A DNA stretch of 64,000 nucleotides from positions 8,241,980-8,305,979 of the forward strand of contig OZ038314.1 of the NCBI GenBank assembly GCA_964035775.1. Reading direction: 5' to 3'. Positions 51,442 through 64,000 of this stretch are shown here, piece after piece. The position numbers and the translations under genes are program-made. The DNA comes from Osedax frankpressi. Lineage: Eukaryota > Annelida > Polychaeta > Sabellida > Siboglinidae. Below the pieces are notes generated by a model, which made no database searches, had not been told where the DNA came from, and saw only the letters and a list, made by a program, of their open reading frames with translations. Position 1 is the stretch's first letter. Every line of letters begins with the position of its first letter.

Positions 51442-52610
51442 TATGATTTCTAAGTCTAGGTAAACTAAGCCGAGGTTTGCCGCCAACTTGTCTAGTATCT
51501 GCAGGGTAGTGTCGAGAGTGGAGTCGACGACGACGGCAGCGGTTGGAGATGGAAACACGGCACCCGACTCAGCAACCAACAGTGCCCCGTCTGCGCGTTC
51601 CACCTGCAAAACGCGTGTTTTTATGTGTTTATGAACACAAAGAAAATGTTATGAAAATAACGAATTCATTTTATATAATAACGTACTATTTTTTTGTAAC
51701 AAATGAAAGGAATTCAATAAACTATAAATTCAATAAACTCATAATTGTTCATGTTTCTAGTATAGAAAATAGAAATAGGTTATAATATCTGTAAGTTAAT
51801 TTTTTAAGTTTTTATACTAAATTAGTTTAGCATAAGTATTTAAATAAGACATCCATCAATAAATACAATGCTAAATTGGATCAATAATAAATCCGTTGTA
51901 TATAAATCATGAGCATAGATGGTAGAAAACATTGCTTGAACTCAAACATTCGAATAACTAATTAACTTATTAAACAGTATATATTGATTAGACATGTTGT
52001 ATATTTTATTAGTAATTTATGGAAATTAGGTTTGAATTTTTAAATCAAATTTTTGTAAATCATATTTTATAAGGTTATCATTTACGTTGTAATACAGTTT
52101 GAATTATTATTAGTTTAATACATGCATTATTGTACAAGGTATTCAATATCGATATATAGATTACAGTATCAGAAAACATTGTTAACATAAAATATTTAAT
52201 GGTAGTTAATAAATTACATTTTTTATACTTAGAAATGACTGTAGTTATTTACAATATTATGTTTATATCATGAAGGCTAAAGTTAGTGGTATTGTTTTAT
52301 TCGCTACTAATGAAAAAATACCTTTACTAAGCCGTTTATTAGTTATTAAGTGGATATGGCTAGTGGAAGTAAACGTAGGTGTTAACAGGTGGTGTTAGAA
52401 TGGTGTAAATGAGTCTATCGCCCACCAAGAGTGTAAGTGGTATTGTAAAATTCTCATTAAGTTAGAGTATAATAATACCAAAGGAATGTATTCGAGATAT
52501 TCTTATAGGATATATATAATACTATAATTATAAACATAATAGTATATGGTATGGAAATATACAATTAATCATGCACGAATATATATATATATATATATTC
52601 ATAAAAAACA

Positions 52611-52678
<68 letters not shown>

Positions 52679-54954
52679 GTATATATATGTATATTAGTAT
52701 TAGTGATTAGATTTTTTATAAATAGTATGTAACAAAATATATTGAGTTATGTAAAACTGTGAATAGGTATGTGTGTATGTGTGTGCGTGTGTGTGTGTGC
52801 GCGTGTGTGCGTGCGTGTGTGCGCGCATTTGCGCGTCAGTAAGCATACACCACAGGTACTACGGTGTATAATCAAATGAGCTCATGGCTACGTATATAAA
52901 TAGACCCGGTATTATGTAAGCCAAACCCTATGGTGAATTGCTGATCTGATAAGTAGGTTTTAACGGAACAGTATTAATAGAAGGGTAAATATGCGGTGTT
53001 TATGCATTACGCGATGTATCAATAGACATATTATTTATGGTGGTGCGTATGCATATCCAATAGCAGACGTTGGTCTGGGCTAGTGTACGCGTACATGAAC
53101 AATATAGGCACCACTATTAGCGAGGCTATGGGGTGCGGTGAGTTTACAAGGATATATATATATATGTGTACATATATATATATATATGTGTGTACATATA
53201 TAAGATATTATGTAAGAGTAACCTAAGCAAGTATAAAAGAGTAATGTGATATAATATACAGCAATATTAAGTCAATCAGTATATAATTGTCTGTGAATTG
53301 GTTACGCATCAAATATTCATATGCGTGTGTGTGTTTATTTATTATATACAATTAAGATTAACATAAGCGATTAATTACAAGAAAATATTCAATAACGCAG
53401 GTTTCGAATGAACTCGAGGTGGTAATATTAACTGAAATAAGTAATGGCGAACACGGAGTAGAGTGTTAAGATCGATTTGGGGGTACAATGGCTTAGGGCA
53501 TTACGTAGACAATGAGTACATCTCGTGTGCTCATACGTGTGCGCCGTAGCGAATGTTAAATATATCGGCGATTGAATAGTAATTTTCCATTGTTCATCGT
53601 GAAAGGCTGCGATGTGCGCAGGTAATACACAATAGGCATACTATACGATTTTGGCCGCGATTCTAGTCGAGCAGTATACGCTTTGACGAGCTAACTACGT
53701 ACCTGGGTGAAACAGCTAATTGAGAACATATTAATACGAGCGTAATTAATAGAGAGAGATCGCGAACGTATTTAGGTACGGCGAATAAAACCTGCAGATT
53801 TACACCCTCTACCAAGAATGAGGTGATGGTCTGAAACCATCTTAAATACATATACGATTGATTTCACGCGTTATCGAATAGTTGTATCTTATATTGAATC
53901 AAATTCGTTTTGTGAACATACATTTTTTAATAATTCGTCAAAAACCTTCCGTCATATGAATTAGTGAAATACTTGTAATATTTAAATATATTTTCGAATT
54001 CGCAATTGACGCCTCTGAAATATACACGACGAGGACATGACCTACCTGAGGACAAAGCTGGTCCACCGAAGATATACCATTGTAGTTCATCAGGATATCG
54101 ACAACACTGTTACTCAACGGAGCGATGGCTGGCGGCGTGGTATAAATAAGAAAATGGTGTAGTTGTAAATTTAATTAGAGGGTAGTTACGGGGTGTATGC
54201 ATATCGAGAGGAATTTATAAGATAGGACCGTGGTCTTAGACGACGGGAATGTGGTTTTAAACAATAGGGGAGTGATTAAGGCGGATGTAGTGATATCGAC
54301 GCGATTATGATATTGAGAGTTTGTTTCGGGATATAGAATTATTCGGATCGACGATATCGTGGTAGAAAAAGTTTAGCGGGCGCGGTTAAGAGAAAGTTGT
54401 TTCGATGGAAGCGGGCAGGAGCTGGAGAGGAGTAGTAGAGGAGTAGTAGAGGGACAATGCGTATGGCTACGAACGCGCTGGAACATTCTCGGCGACTGCC
54501 TGGGAAATCTTCGTAATTGCCAAATTATTCTGTGCCAACGCTCGGTCCCTCATGCGAATTTCTTCGATGGCCGTCTTCAGACAATATTCTAACTTTCTGT
54601 TTCTCAGATTTAGACTGCTTATCTAATATGGATAACTCGTATTTTGTAGCTATATAATGTATAGCTATATAATGTATATCTATATAATGTATAGCTATAT
54701 AATGTATAGCTATATAATGTATATCTATATAATGTATACCTATATAATGTATACCTATATAATGTATAGCTATATAAAACAGGTTTCGGGTGTGTATTTG
54801 TGATCAAAAAATATATATAATTATATCGATATTAGAAAGTCAATAGTATAATATTTAATATACGGTATCGTTAATAAAGTTTCAGTATTAACTTGGTTCT
54901 TGAGATCTTTGATCTCGTCTGCATTTGGACCATCCATTTCAACATCGAGAAATT
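51442..54954 (-). CDS. Unidentified coiled-coil protein, four exons (partial)
   Basis: Exons 54954-54893, 54622-54475, 54128-54046, 51603-51442, phases compatible. Sequence in order: FLDVEMDGPNADEIKDLKNQ; ISSLNLRNRKLEYCLKTAIE, EIRMRDRALAQNNLAITKIS, QAVAENVPAP; IAPLSNSVVDILMNYNGISS, VDQLCPQ; VERADGALLVAESGAVFPSP, TAAVVVDSTLDTTLQILDKL, AANLGLVYLDLEII. The middle has leucine heptads and charged residues typical of a parallel coiled coil. I do not recognise the family. The last exon may instead read on to a stop at 51388 (VRETGLEIINLAIIRTT). It lies on the same strand upstream of the zinc-finger exon; if both are one gene, a further exon with phase 0 in and phase 1 out is missing. Earlier exons lie beyond 54954. 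Confidence 0.6.
52560..52840. repeat. (TA)n followed by (GT/GC)n
   Basis: TA runs at about 52578-52598 and 52616-52668, then alternating purine-pyrimidine GTGTGTGCGCGTGTGTGCGT-type DNA at 52766-52830, inside a coiled-coil gene intron. Confidence 0.9.
52841..54040. other. Intron of the coiled-coil gene, less AT-rich
   Basis: Moderately higher G+C than the other introns; TA/GTAC runs at 53153-53200. No exon with fitting phase seen. Confidence 0.45.
54640..54780. repeat. 15-bp minisatellite next to a coiled-coil exon
   Basis: Nine copies of TATATAATGTATAGC with ATC and ACC variants, starting about 20 bases upstream (sense strand) of the acceptor of exon 54622-54475. Confidence 0.93.
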
Positions 54955-54959
54955 CTGTA

Positions 54960-55459
54960 AATATCATTTCACATTATATTAGACATAGGTAAATTGTTTA
55001 GATGTATTGTAGTATCAATTTACCTTCAATGGTTGAAATAACTAAGTTTTATATAGAATAATTAGAAATAAAATTAAAATGTATCATTATAACTGCAACC
55101 TGAAATAATAAATTATTTTTAATGAATAACTTACAATTAATTAAAATTGCACGTAAATTATATATATTTGTTTGTACTCTGTTTATATGGAGTTTAAACA
55201 TATTATTTCGTAGTTAGTAAGTAGTAATGTATCTGAAAGTAAACTACATAATAATACTTTCAAGTCAATTTATATATAAAAACATTAAAATAATATAAAT
55301 AATAATTACTATATAACTTAAGATAAAATCCCATAATTATAAAATAGAAAGCATATCAAAATTAATATAGCTACAAATTAAAAATAATCTACTAATAAAT
55401 TTGCTTGATAAATATATATTTATTGTAAAATATCAAATATTGATGGCAAATCAAAACAG

Positions 55460-55497
<38 letters not shown>

Positions 55498-57441
55498 AAT
55501 TGGCTTAAGATATGAGCATTAAATTGAATAAATTATATAAATTATACAGAATATGATGTTTCACTGTAGAAATAAGTAAATGAGATTATGATAAAAACAG
55601 TTCATAAATGTTAAATAGTTTGAAATGAAAAAATGTAATATATAAAAGTACATATTTTTTATAATATATACATATAATAAATTGAATATTAATTTATTAA
55701 TAGTGTGTATGACATTTTACTATTATGCATTTCATTTGTTTATAACTTTATTAAATTATTAAATAGTTAAACCATAAATAATACAAAATAATACATTCAA
55801 TATATTAGTTATGTTAATGCATATGTATTTGTTGTAGAGAGAAATATTTCATATAATAAAGTAAATATATTTCATTAATTATCAATATTGTAGTATAATA
55901 ATTAGTATTTGTAATGTACTTAATATATATTTTCTATAAACAAATATTTAAAATATATAACAATACTATGAAAATCAAAGCTATAAAGATAAAATAGTAC
56001 ATTGTAAATATCATTTTAAATTTAGTAGATAAAAAAGTATATTCAAAACATATTCAACATGACTTAGTTAAATATAATATTTATCATTACATAATATAAA
56101 TTTAGTTATAAAGTTGATGAGTATGAGGTATTTAAAATTTTAATTGTGTTTATAATGATAATTATAATGCAGGTAAATTTCCAAAATTAATTATGAATTT
56201 ATAGTAATTTAAGGTAAATATAAATTTAGGTTAATATGAAATTTATATAAAAAATATTCAATGTTCACAATTAATTGACAAATTACCATAACTTTAAAAT
56301 AGTACTGCTCTTGGGTTATATATGTTATCTATACATTTAGCCAGATATAGATTAGTTATAATAAATATACTAACGACTAAAACATAAATTTAATACTATA
56401 TATTTAATACTGAATCTGAATCATAACATTTTATAGAAAATAAAAGTAAATATTAATTCAGTAGATGAATATTATATATCAAACATTTATTAGTAATTAA
56501 GATACAAAAAAACTTCTAAAAAAATAATGGTAATAATTATAAGAAAATATTTTTAAAATTAAGCCTTAGTTGAACAATAAATTTTATTATAAATAATATG
56601 ATTGCAAGTGAATAGAAGGACCAATCAGATAAGAATGTTATTATATCCTACTTTCCGAATTCACAGAAATGAATAGAGCTTGAAAATATATATATTCAGT
56701 GAATAGTCTAGGCATATGATGTTACACAAAAAATCTATTTGTGACTGCGTCTTTCAAGAAGATCTCTAGTCAATATAAAATATATCATTTTGTTATAAAA
56801 CTAGATATATGTTAAAACTATTTAGAATATATATAGATATATATATACAAAGATGTAATATCTCGTTTTAACTTCCATAAATATATATATATATATATAT
56901 AGTCTATTATAGGTAATACACTATATATCATATTCAATGTATTGTATATTCTTAGGAAAGGAGTAGATAGGTAATTATCTATATTTCAGCGTAATAATAA
57001 TGGGAATTGAGTCATTTCGTAAACAAAAATGCAAATAGATAGGGAATTAAAATGTTTATCTATTAAATTATATATCCAAGTATATTTTATATGTTAATAT
57101 ATAATTAAATTATACAAGTTAATATATAATTATATTATATAAGTTACATATTTATTTTAGTAACTGCATTAATAATTTATTTTAGTAACTGCATATAATG
57201 TTTATAATAAATATTAGTATATATCTATATATTATGTCAAATACAGTGTAAATATCGAGTACTATTAAATAAAATTACTATGAACATAAAATTGTTAATA
57301 ATGTTTATTTATTAATAAAATTACACTTAAGTTAATACGTATTAATTAATTAGTGTTTTATTCAATACTCTATCATAATTTGTATAATGATTTCTACAAA
57401 TTATATGATTTTTCAAATATTAATTTATTCGTATATATATA

Positions 57442-57523
<82 letters not shown>

Positions 57524-58130
57524 ATATTTATAATAATTTTCAATTTAAGTTATTTTTGAATTAATTATTATTCACATTAAAATCCTATATACTTAGGGAA
57601 ATTAGTTTATATAATATGACATACTATATTATACAGTAAATAGAGTATTTCATTCATATTACTATTAATAGGTTTATACGTATCGCTTAATACATTGTAT
57701 ATCATAATTACAATATTAAATATATTCAATACTAATATTATTATTCTATCGAAACAAAATAATTACATAACTTATGTTACTGTATATAATTGAATATAGA
57801 TTAATATTATATTTCTATATAATTATTGTGAATAGTATAGAGTTATTAATTATATGTAGAATATATTGATAATTCGATTATAATATATACAAATAATAAT
57901 AATTGATTTAATAATAATGTTATTCAATGGTTATATTGTTTTATTATTTATATTAATTATATACAAAAGTTAGTCTTAATAATACAATTATATTATCGTA
58001 AATGTGATCTTAATGGGAAATAATTTGAAGTCCCTCTATATTTCTTTGTTGTTTATAAAATTACTCACCGACAAGATGGCTTTTATGATTATGAAATTTA
58101 TGTATAAAGCTATATACGAGATTACCTAGC
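54960..58130. other. AT-rich DNA, no gene seen
   Basis: TA runs at 55465-55494 and 57440-57520; no exon or RNA gene recognised. Confidence 0.55.
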
Positions 58131-58140
58131 TATATCTTTC

Positions 58141-58163
58141 TTACACACACATACACACACACT

Positions 58164-58206
<43 letters not shown>

Positions 58207-58207
58207 T
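58141..58207. repeat. (CA)n(TA)n compound microsatellite
   Basis: CACACA with a few interruptions running into a TA stretch. Confidence 0.9.
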
Positions 58208-58209
58208 GC

Positions 58210-61200
58210 GACATGTTATATGCACATTGAGCATTGCACAACATATATGTTAATTATTGGACTTTAGAATAATATACTCAATAAATTCATCCCATCATCA
58301 TTATATGGAGATTAATATATATTATACATATTTAGCCAGTATATTCATTAACAGTTAAATAATAAGAACACATTGAAAGATACAAAATATATATGATAAA
58401 TATAATAACGCTGGAAGTACAAAATTGCATACACATGTAAAGTTAGTATATCAGTCATATACTGTAACATATATTATAACAACTTAGTAAATATGGTAGA
58501 AATATAAGAGATGAAAAATACTGAATTCTATTTTTTACGCTGAACTCTTAAGCTATACAGTACAAAATTAGGCTACACGCGCATCGAAAATAAGGTACAT
58601 ATCATGCCCGTATAGCAGTACTATAATTAGGGTATATATGATATAGTTCCTTTACACTAGTGGTGGCGGTAGTAGTGAAGGTAGTGAGAGATTTAGTGGT
58701 GATGATGGAAGTGATAGTGATGATTATATTTGTTATGATTGAAATCTCTTGAAGAAGACAATTTAAATAGTGATAATGATGGTGAATATATACTATTCAA
58801 TATCATATTTAATGGAAAAATTAGAGGACAGAAACAATTTGCAATCACAAAAAATATTTCTGAATCAGTTGATAGATAATATATTACAAGTAGATAGGTG
58901 TTAAAATGTATATGTTTACTTATATAATTATATATGTTGTAAAAAATAATTATTTGAAATGAATAAAAAATTAATAGAACTCTATAAACAAATATTTTAT
59001 ATACTAGAAATTGATTTAAATTATTTAGCCAACAATTTAAATAATGAGCAAAATATACAATTGAACTTATAAAATGACTAGAAAAAATCAAAACGGATAA
59101 TATTTTAGCTGAAAGAGGAGTTACGAACATGTAAATTGTGTTCCAAGTTTTAGGTCGGTTCAAAGATTAAATGAATTATTTGTATTCATTGATTATATGA
59201 TAAATTATTTAAATAGTATTAATTGCAATGACATGGTGAATGAATGATTTATATATATTTGATATATTAATAAATATTAATATATTTGATATAATACATT
59301 TTATAGTCGCTCTTATTTAAAATATTCTTTGTTTACACTTTTAATATATTTTTAAACATGATTACTAGTTTATTTATTAACACATTATATTTACTTAGTA
59401 TTATAATCATTTATTAAATACCAAATAATATTAAATAATATGTAGTAGTAAATAAAAAAAAATTATAACTAAAAACAATTGTTAATGTTTCATGTATAAA
59501 ATGTATATTTAATTAGATATTTATTTACAATCTCTTAAAATATTGATTTATATTGATTAACTATTTTAGATATAATATTTCTAAATATATTAAACTATAA
59601 AATTAGTTAGATATATTTTCGATAAATAAATAATTTTACCGTTTTTAATTTAAATAATTTATTAGAATAGATTTATGTGTAACTAGTAATCTATAATTTG
59701 TCAGTAAATTTTGAGAAAATGAGAAAGTAGTATAGTTGGATGAATATTGGACCGATTTATATAAAATTAAATAAATGTTTACTCTTGTATAATGTGTAAT
59801 AATAAAATCAATATCCACTTTGTTTAAGTCAAAAAATTAATTAATGAAAAATACCCTAATGCACAATTAAAATAATATTATTGTAAACGCTGTCAAATTT
59901 AAATTACAATTTTTTCATCATCTTGCACGCTAAAAAATAGTATCTGTGTACCATAAAAATGAATCAATGCATGAAAGCAATTTGACTAAATATTGATATA
60001 CACTTCACCTTATTATTCATCTATCCCAAAAATACCAGATATTCTATCTGAATGTAAGTAAGGTAGGAATATATAATATACCTGGAAAATATAATGTATC
60101 TGGAATGTAAATATATGATTTAGGAAGTTTCTTATTTAAAATAGGTAACTTTTTTGAGAAAGGCATTGCAAGAGAGATGGAGTTACTGTATTAAATTCGT
60201 AAATGAAATATTCTACTAATGCGTATATATTATATATATGCATATATTATAAAAAGGTATATATAATCATTTATGATTGTTATGCAACTATAATGCCATT
60301 ATTTAATTAGCTCAATGTAAGTAGGAAACTCTGGAAAATCTATATATTATAGTGTGTTCTTTTACATAAATGTAATACACGAGTTTCTCAATAACGAGTA
60401 TTATACCAATCAATAAATTTAAGAAAATTACGTTTGATAATTGAAATCTCAACTATATTTGGTAATACAATTAATAAGATAATAAGAAATACAAAATTAA
60501 TATAATTTTCAATAAATAAATAAATTATTAAATCTAATCAAAGAATCTAGTATATCTAGTATTGGTATTTAGTTATTATAGAATGATTATATATTATATC
60601 ATATATGTATTTAGTTATTGTAGAATGAGTATATATTATATTATATATTTATAAAAATATGATATTTTCGAAAACGTTGTATTATTACGGATATAGACTA
60701 ATTATCATTTAATACTATGTATATTAATACGTAATAGTTTGTTCGTACCGTTAAGTATATTTTATGAAATAAAAATTATTCTTATTGAAAGAATTGCATT
60801 TCTAAATTATACTGTTTATTTATTAAACAGTTATATAACGTAAGTCTTGATAATATTAATTTGAATATGCATCATGATTCAATTATTAGGATATGTCGAG
60901 ATTTCAAAACAAAATTTTGTTTTATTGTTATAAATTTGTATTATTATTAAATATGAAAATTATTAAATATGTTAATAATACACATATTAATTGATATTTA
61001 ACTGGTATAGATATTATATTTCTAATTTAGTTAGAGAATTATTATAAAGAAAAAAGTATACGTGGATGTTTAATATATGTAGATATTATATTTTAATTTT
61101 GTGATTTTATTAGGAAATATATACATCCTTAACAGTAATAGCAATATTCATAATTATATATAAATACCGATTAATAATGTATACTATTATATAAAAGTTT

Positions 61201-62060
61201 TAATCTATATTGTAAGTTAGTAAAATTATGAGTATCTGAATATAATAAACTGAGTATATCTATATATTCTTTTAGTATAGAGTTTAATTGTCTTTGAATA
61301 TTTATAAATATTAAAAATTATATTATGTATATTATGTTAAGTTTGTTATGATTTATTTTAATTATATTTGATTTATAAATATTTTAAAATTATTATGGAG
61401 GTTAACACGATTGAATAATTTAGCATATAATATAGTTTATAATACCTAATAAAACTTATATTATGTAATTTAATTACCTTATTTATTTTAAATACAGTTT
61501 ATTTAAAATAACGTTTATATGAATATTATTGATTTAATTGGAATATTTATTTGATTAACATTTTATTAAATTTTAATTATTAAATTATTTCCTGCTTTAT
61601 TTCGTTATATTCGACTCTAGGCTATGACACCGCATTAAGAGTCATTTTGGTTTTATATGTATCACTATGAATTAGATCAAATCCTATATAAAAAAGAATA
61701 TTCATTTAATAAAAATAAACAAACTTCTAAATAATGTCAATTAAACCTCACAAGATACCCTAAGGTGTGTCTCATACGTAAGTATTCTTTATTATTGTGT
61801 ATTTATTGAAATGATAAATGAATCAATACACATAAAATACTACTTCTATTCTAACTATACTCAAATTTACATTGATTTTCACTTTAATAATAATGAAATA
61901 ATATATGATCTCAGTGATAATAAAATAATACTTAACCAAAATACATATAATTTCTAAAATATTACCACAAAGTAACCATACCGCTATACTATATTATCTA
62001 ATAATAACCTACTACTAATATCATATGCAACTTACTATTTATATTTTATATTAAAATAGA
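58210..62060. other. AT-rich DNA, no secure gene
   Basis: Plus-strand stretch 58737-58880 reads LKSLEEDNLNSDNDGEYILF and IIFNGKIRGQKQFAITKN before a stop; possibly a decayed exon. The opposite-strand 156-codon frame (58693-59163) is AT-driven, hydrophobic and Asn/Tyr/Ile-rich, and I do not accept it as a gene. Confidence 0.4.
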
Positions 62061-62111
62061 TATTCACATAGATGTCAGTACAAAAATCGTAGTATATTCG
62101 TATACAAAATT

Positions 62112-62321
62112 ATGAAACTAACAATACAGAACATCGAGGAAAATATTGCCAGGGGTTCAAAAACAAGTGAACATGTTAAAGTTAAACAGAATCCAACTTG
62201 TAAACCAAAAACTACAGCTGAGAAAATGCGTGAGAAAAAAGAGCAATTGTTTGACATGAATTACAGTCTTAGAAATTCTATTCAGGTATTTGAATATTAT
62301 CTATTAAGATGCAACACACAA

Positions 62322-62404
<83 letters not shown>

Positions 62405-63134
62405 CTGTAATATTAAACCGGATACATGTAATATCGAGCAATACTAATATGATACATACTTTGCAGATATTTATACCAGTCATAATAGACATGGTATTAG
62501 TGGCACTGATCAAAAGACACTTTCGCTGTTTCAATAGAATAACTATTATAGATATGATGTTAGTATGATAAACAATAGTCACTGAGATACTCTATTAGAT
62601 GATATCATGTTTTTTATGAGTTGACTAATTATCGATTAATTATCTAATTAATGGAAATTTTCAACACATTATAATTTATAGGCGATTATTTAAATTTAAT
62701 TAAATTATAGAATTAGTAAGCATTTGTAAACCTATTACTAATATTGAAACTTAACAAACTTAACAAAACCACGTTTTTTTAAATCTACATATTAACTTAT
62801 TTCATCTTCTTCATTACACATAATCAATGCCAATATGATGTTGTTATAATAAGTTCATCGTAAACTAATATTTTCATTTTAAAATTTATTTTGAAGTATG
62901 TTCTAAATTTTCCAATCAGACATGCGTTTACTTACTTCATTCGATTTCCCACATAGATGCTTTATTGACGTAGATAAATCTGAACTCACATATACTCACA
63001 GGTACGGAATAACAAATCAGTCCACAACTAGAGATGTTGCCGAACAAACGCTAATGATAAGTATCTCTATAGTGGTATCTGTTGTCATCGCCACTACAAT
63101 CTTATTATTACTCTTCATGTACGCATTTGACAAG
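62112..63134 (+). CDS. Tentative single-pass membrane protein, three exons (partial)
   Basis: Candidate exons 62112-62286 (or from an acceptor at 62078), 62467-62558 and 62957-63134, phase-compatible. Exon A is Lys/Glu-rich: MKLTIQNIEENIARGSKTSE, HVKVKQNPTCKPKTTAEKMR, EKKEQLFDMNYSLRNSIQ. Exon B reads IFIPVIIDMVLVALIKRHFR. Exon C reads CFIDVDKSELTYTHRYGITN, QSTTRDVAEQ, then a strong membrane segment TLMISISIVVSVVIATTILL, LLFMYAF before DK/GTGAGA, and leaves the window. Exon C with its acceptor TTTCCCACATAG is the best supported. Whether A belongs to the same gene is uncertain. Family not recognised. Confidence 0.4.
62327..62402. repeat. (CA)n(TA)n microsatellite in the intron after 62286
   Basis: CACACA followed directly by TATATA, about 40 bases past the donor of exon 62112-62286. 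Confidence 0.95.
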
Positions 63135-63814
63135 GTGAGACATTTATGTATGTGTGTAATTATATTATATTCATAATGACATACTAATAGTGGGATACAA
63201 TATTTATTTTTGATTGTCTTAGTAATTGGTTATAGTTTTGTATACGTATACACATGTCCATATATGTATATTAAGTTATAAATCATATTAAGATTAATAT
63301 TAACTATATATAGAATATATTTTAGAGGTAGTGCATGATAATATGTATTTTTGAGATTAAGTATATTTTATATTAATACATATGTAATACAATTCCTGGT
63401 TATTGTATAATTGAATTTTAAGTTATGATATCGAATACAAATATATATGGTATTAGAAGAAAATGTTTTAAAGATTATATTTCAATGATAATGGTAAATA
63501 ATAATTTATAAATATCTATAATTTATTTATATTCTACATAGAGAATTATTACCATCTAAACTTAAAATTATACAAATATAATTATTGTTCTATAGAATTA
63601 TTGTACTATAATTATTGTACTATAGTAGCAAAATAATATAGTTCATATTATGAATAGACTGGAAATGGTTATTATCAACACAATTATTTTCTATAACCAC
63701 TTGAAAAAGAAATTATCATTTTATTTTATTTTAAAAGATGAAATTCCTACCAAATCTTTCATATTGATGAAAAATAATATAAATATATACATTTATTTTA
63801 TTTTTATGTTATAA

Positions 63815-63861
<47 letters not shown>

Positions 63862-64000
63862 TGTTACTAATATGTTATATATTTAGGATATAGTTATTAA
63901 ACATTACAAAATATTGCAAAATTATTTCTTAAAATATAGACATGTCAAATGTTGTATAGGTTTAATGTATGTATTTGTAATTGTTACTATATATATGAAT
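63135..64000. other. AT-rich DNA to the right edge
   Basis: Presumed intron after the membrane-segment exon; TA run at 63822-63857. Nothing else seen. Confidence 0.5.

Noticed and set aside
58693-59163. 156-codon hydrophobic minus-strand frame
   Set aside because: Ile/Tyr/Asn/Phe-rich composition is what random AT-rich DNA gives; no domain, and the His-rich end is a simple ATG/ATC-type repeat.

Overview
The window reads as nuclear DNA of an invertebrate animal, most likely an arthropod. Introns and intergenic DNA are extremely AT-rich, genes are split into many short exons with conserved reading phases, and one gene is an ortholog of insect Bark beetle (Anakonda). Coding exons are clearly richer in G+C than their surroundings. 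There are no bacterial-type operons. The species cannot be named from the sequence.

Layout. (1) 1-11033, minus strand: the 5' part of a bark/Anakonda-like gene, twelve coding exons with compatible phases. They encode a signal peptide, beta-helix segments, an SRCR domain split over two exons and a CUB-like domain; the gene runs off the left edge. (2) 11.1-25.4 kb: AT-rich DNA with a roughly 280-bp tandem array, a roughly 655-bp tandem array, a small apparently decayed gene of the kind often carried in many copies (19006-19542), and inverted 'AATACACCC' modules at both sides. (3) 25447-34649, plus strand: a complete 14-exon mitochondrial methylmalonate-semialdehyde dehydrogenase gene (ALDH6A1 family, 524 codons). 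(4) 34986-40316, minus strand: a complete 4-exon SOCS4/5-type gene (404 codons), tail to tail with the dehydrogenase gene. (5) 45354-46087, minus strand: the last exon of a five-finger C2H2 zinc-finger gene, directly behind a 3.6-kb pyrimidine-rich minisatellite. (6) 51442-54954, minus strand: four exons of an unidentified coiled-coil gene. (7) 62112-63134, plus strand: tentative exons of a single-pass membrane protein that leaves the window on the right.

The genes do not form a pathway: junction organisation (bark), valine and pyrimidine catabolism (dehydrogenase), cytokine/growth-factor signal attenuation (SOCS) and DNA binding (zinc fingers) are separate jobs. What joins them is intron architecture. 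First, most 5' splice sites that I could fix by phase and homology carry a pyrimidine at intron position +3 (GTTAGT type), not the usual purine. Second, nearly every gene has a minisatellite in an intron, often beginning within a few bases to about 120 bases of a splice site, and several units look like splice signals on the sense strand: GTAAGT repeats in bark, complete branch-point/polypyrimidine/CAG modules and TTTAG repeats in the dehydrogenase gene, and a 29-bp triplication that spans a real exon/intron junction. These are the observations most worth following up.
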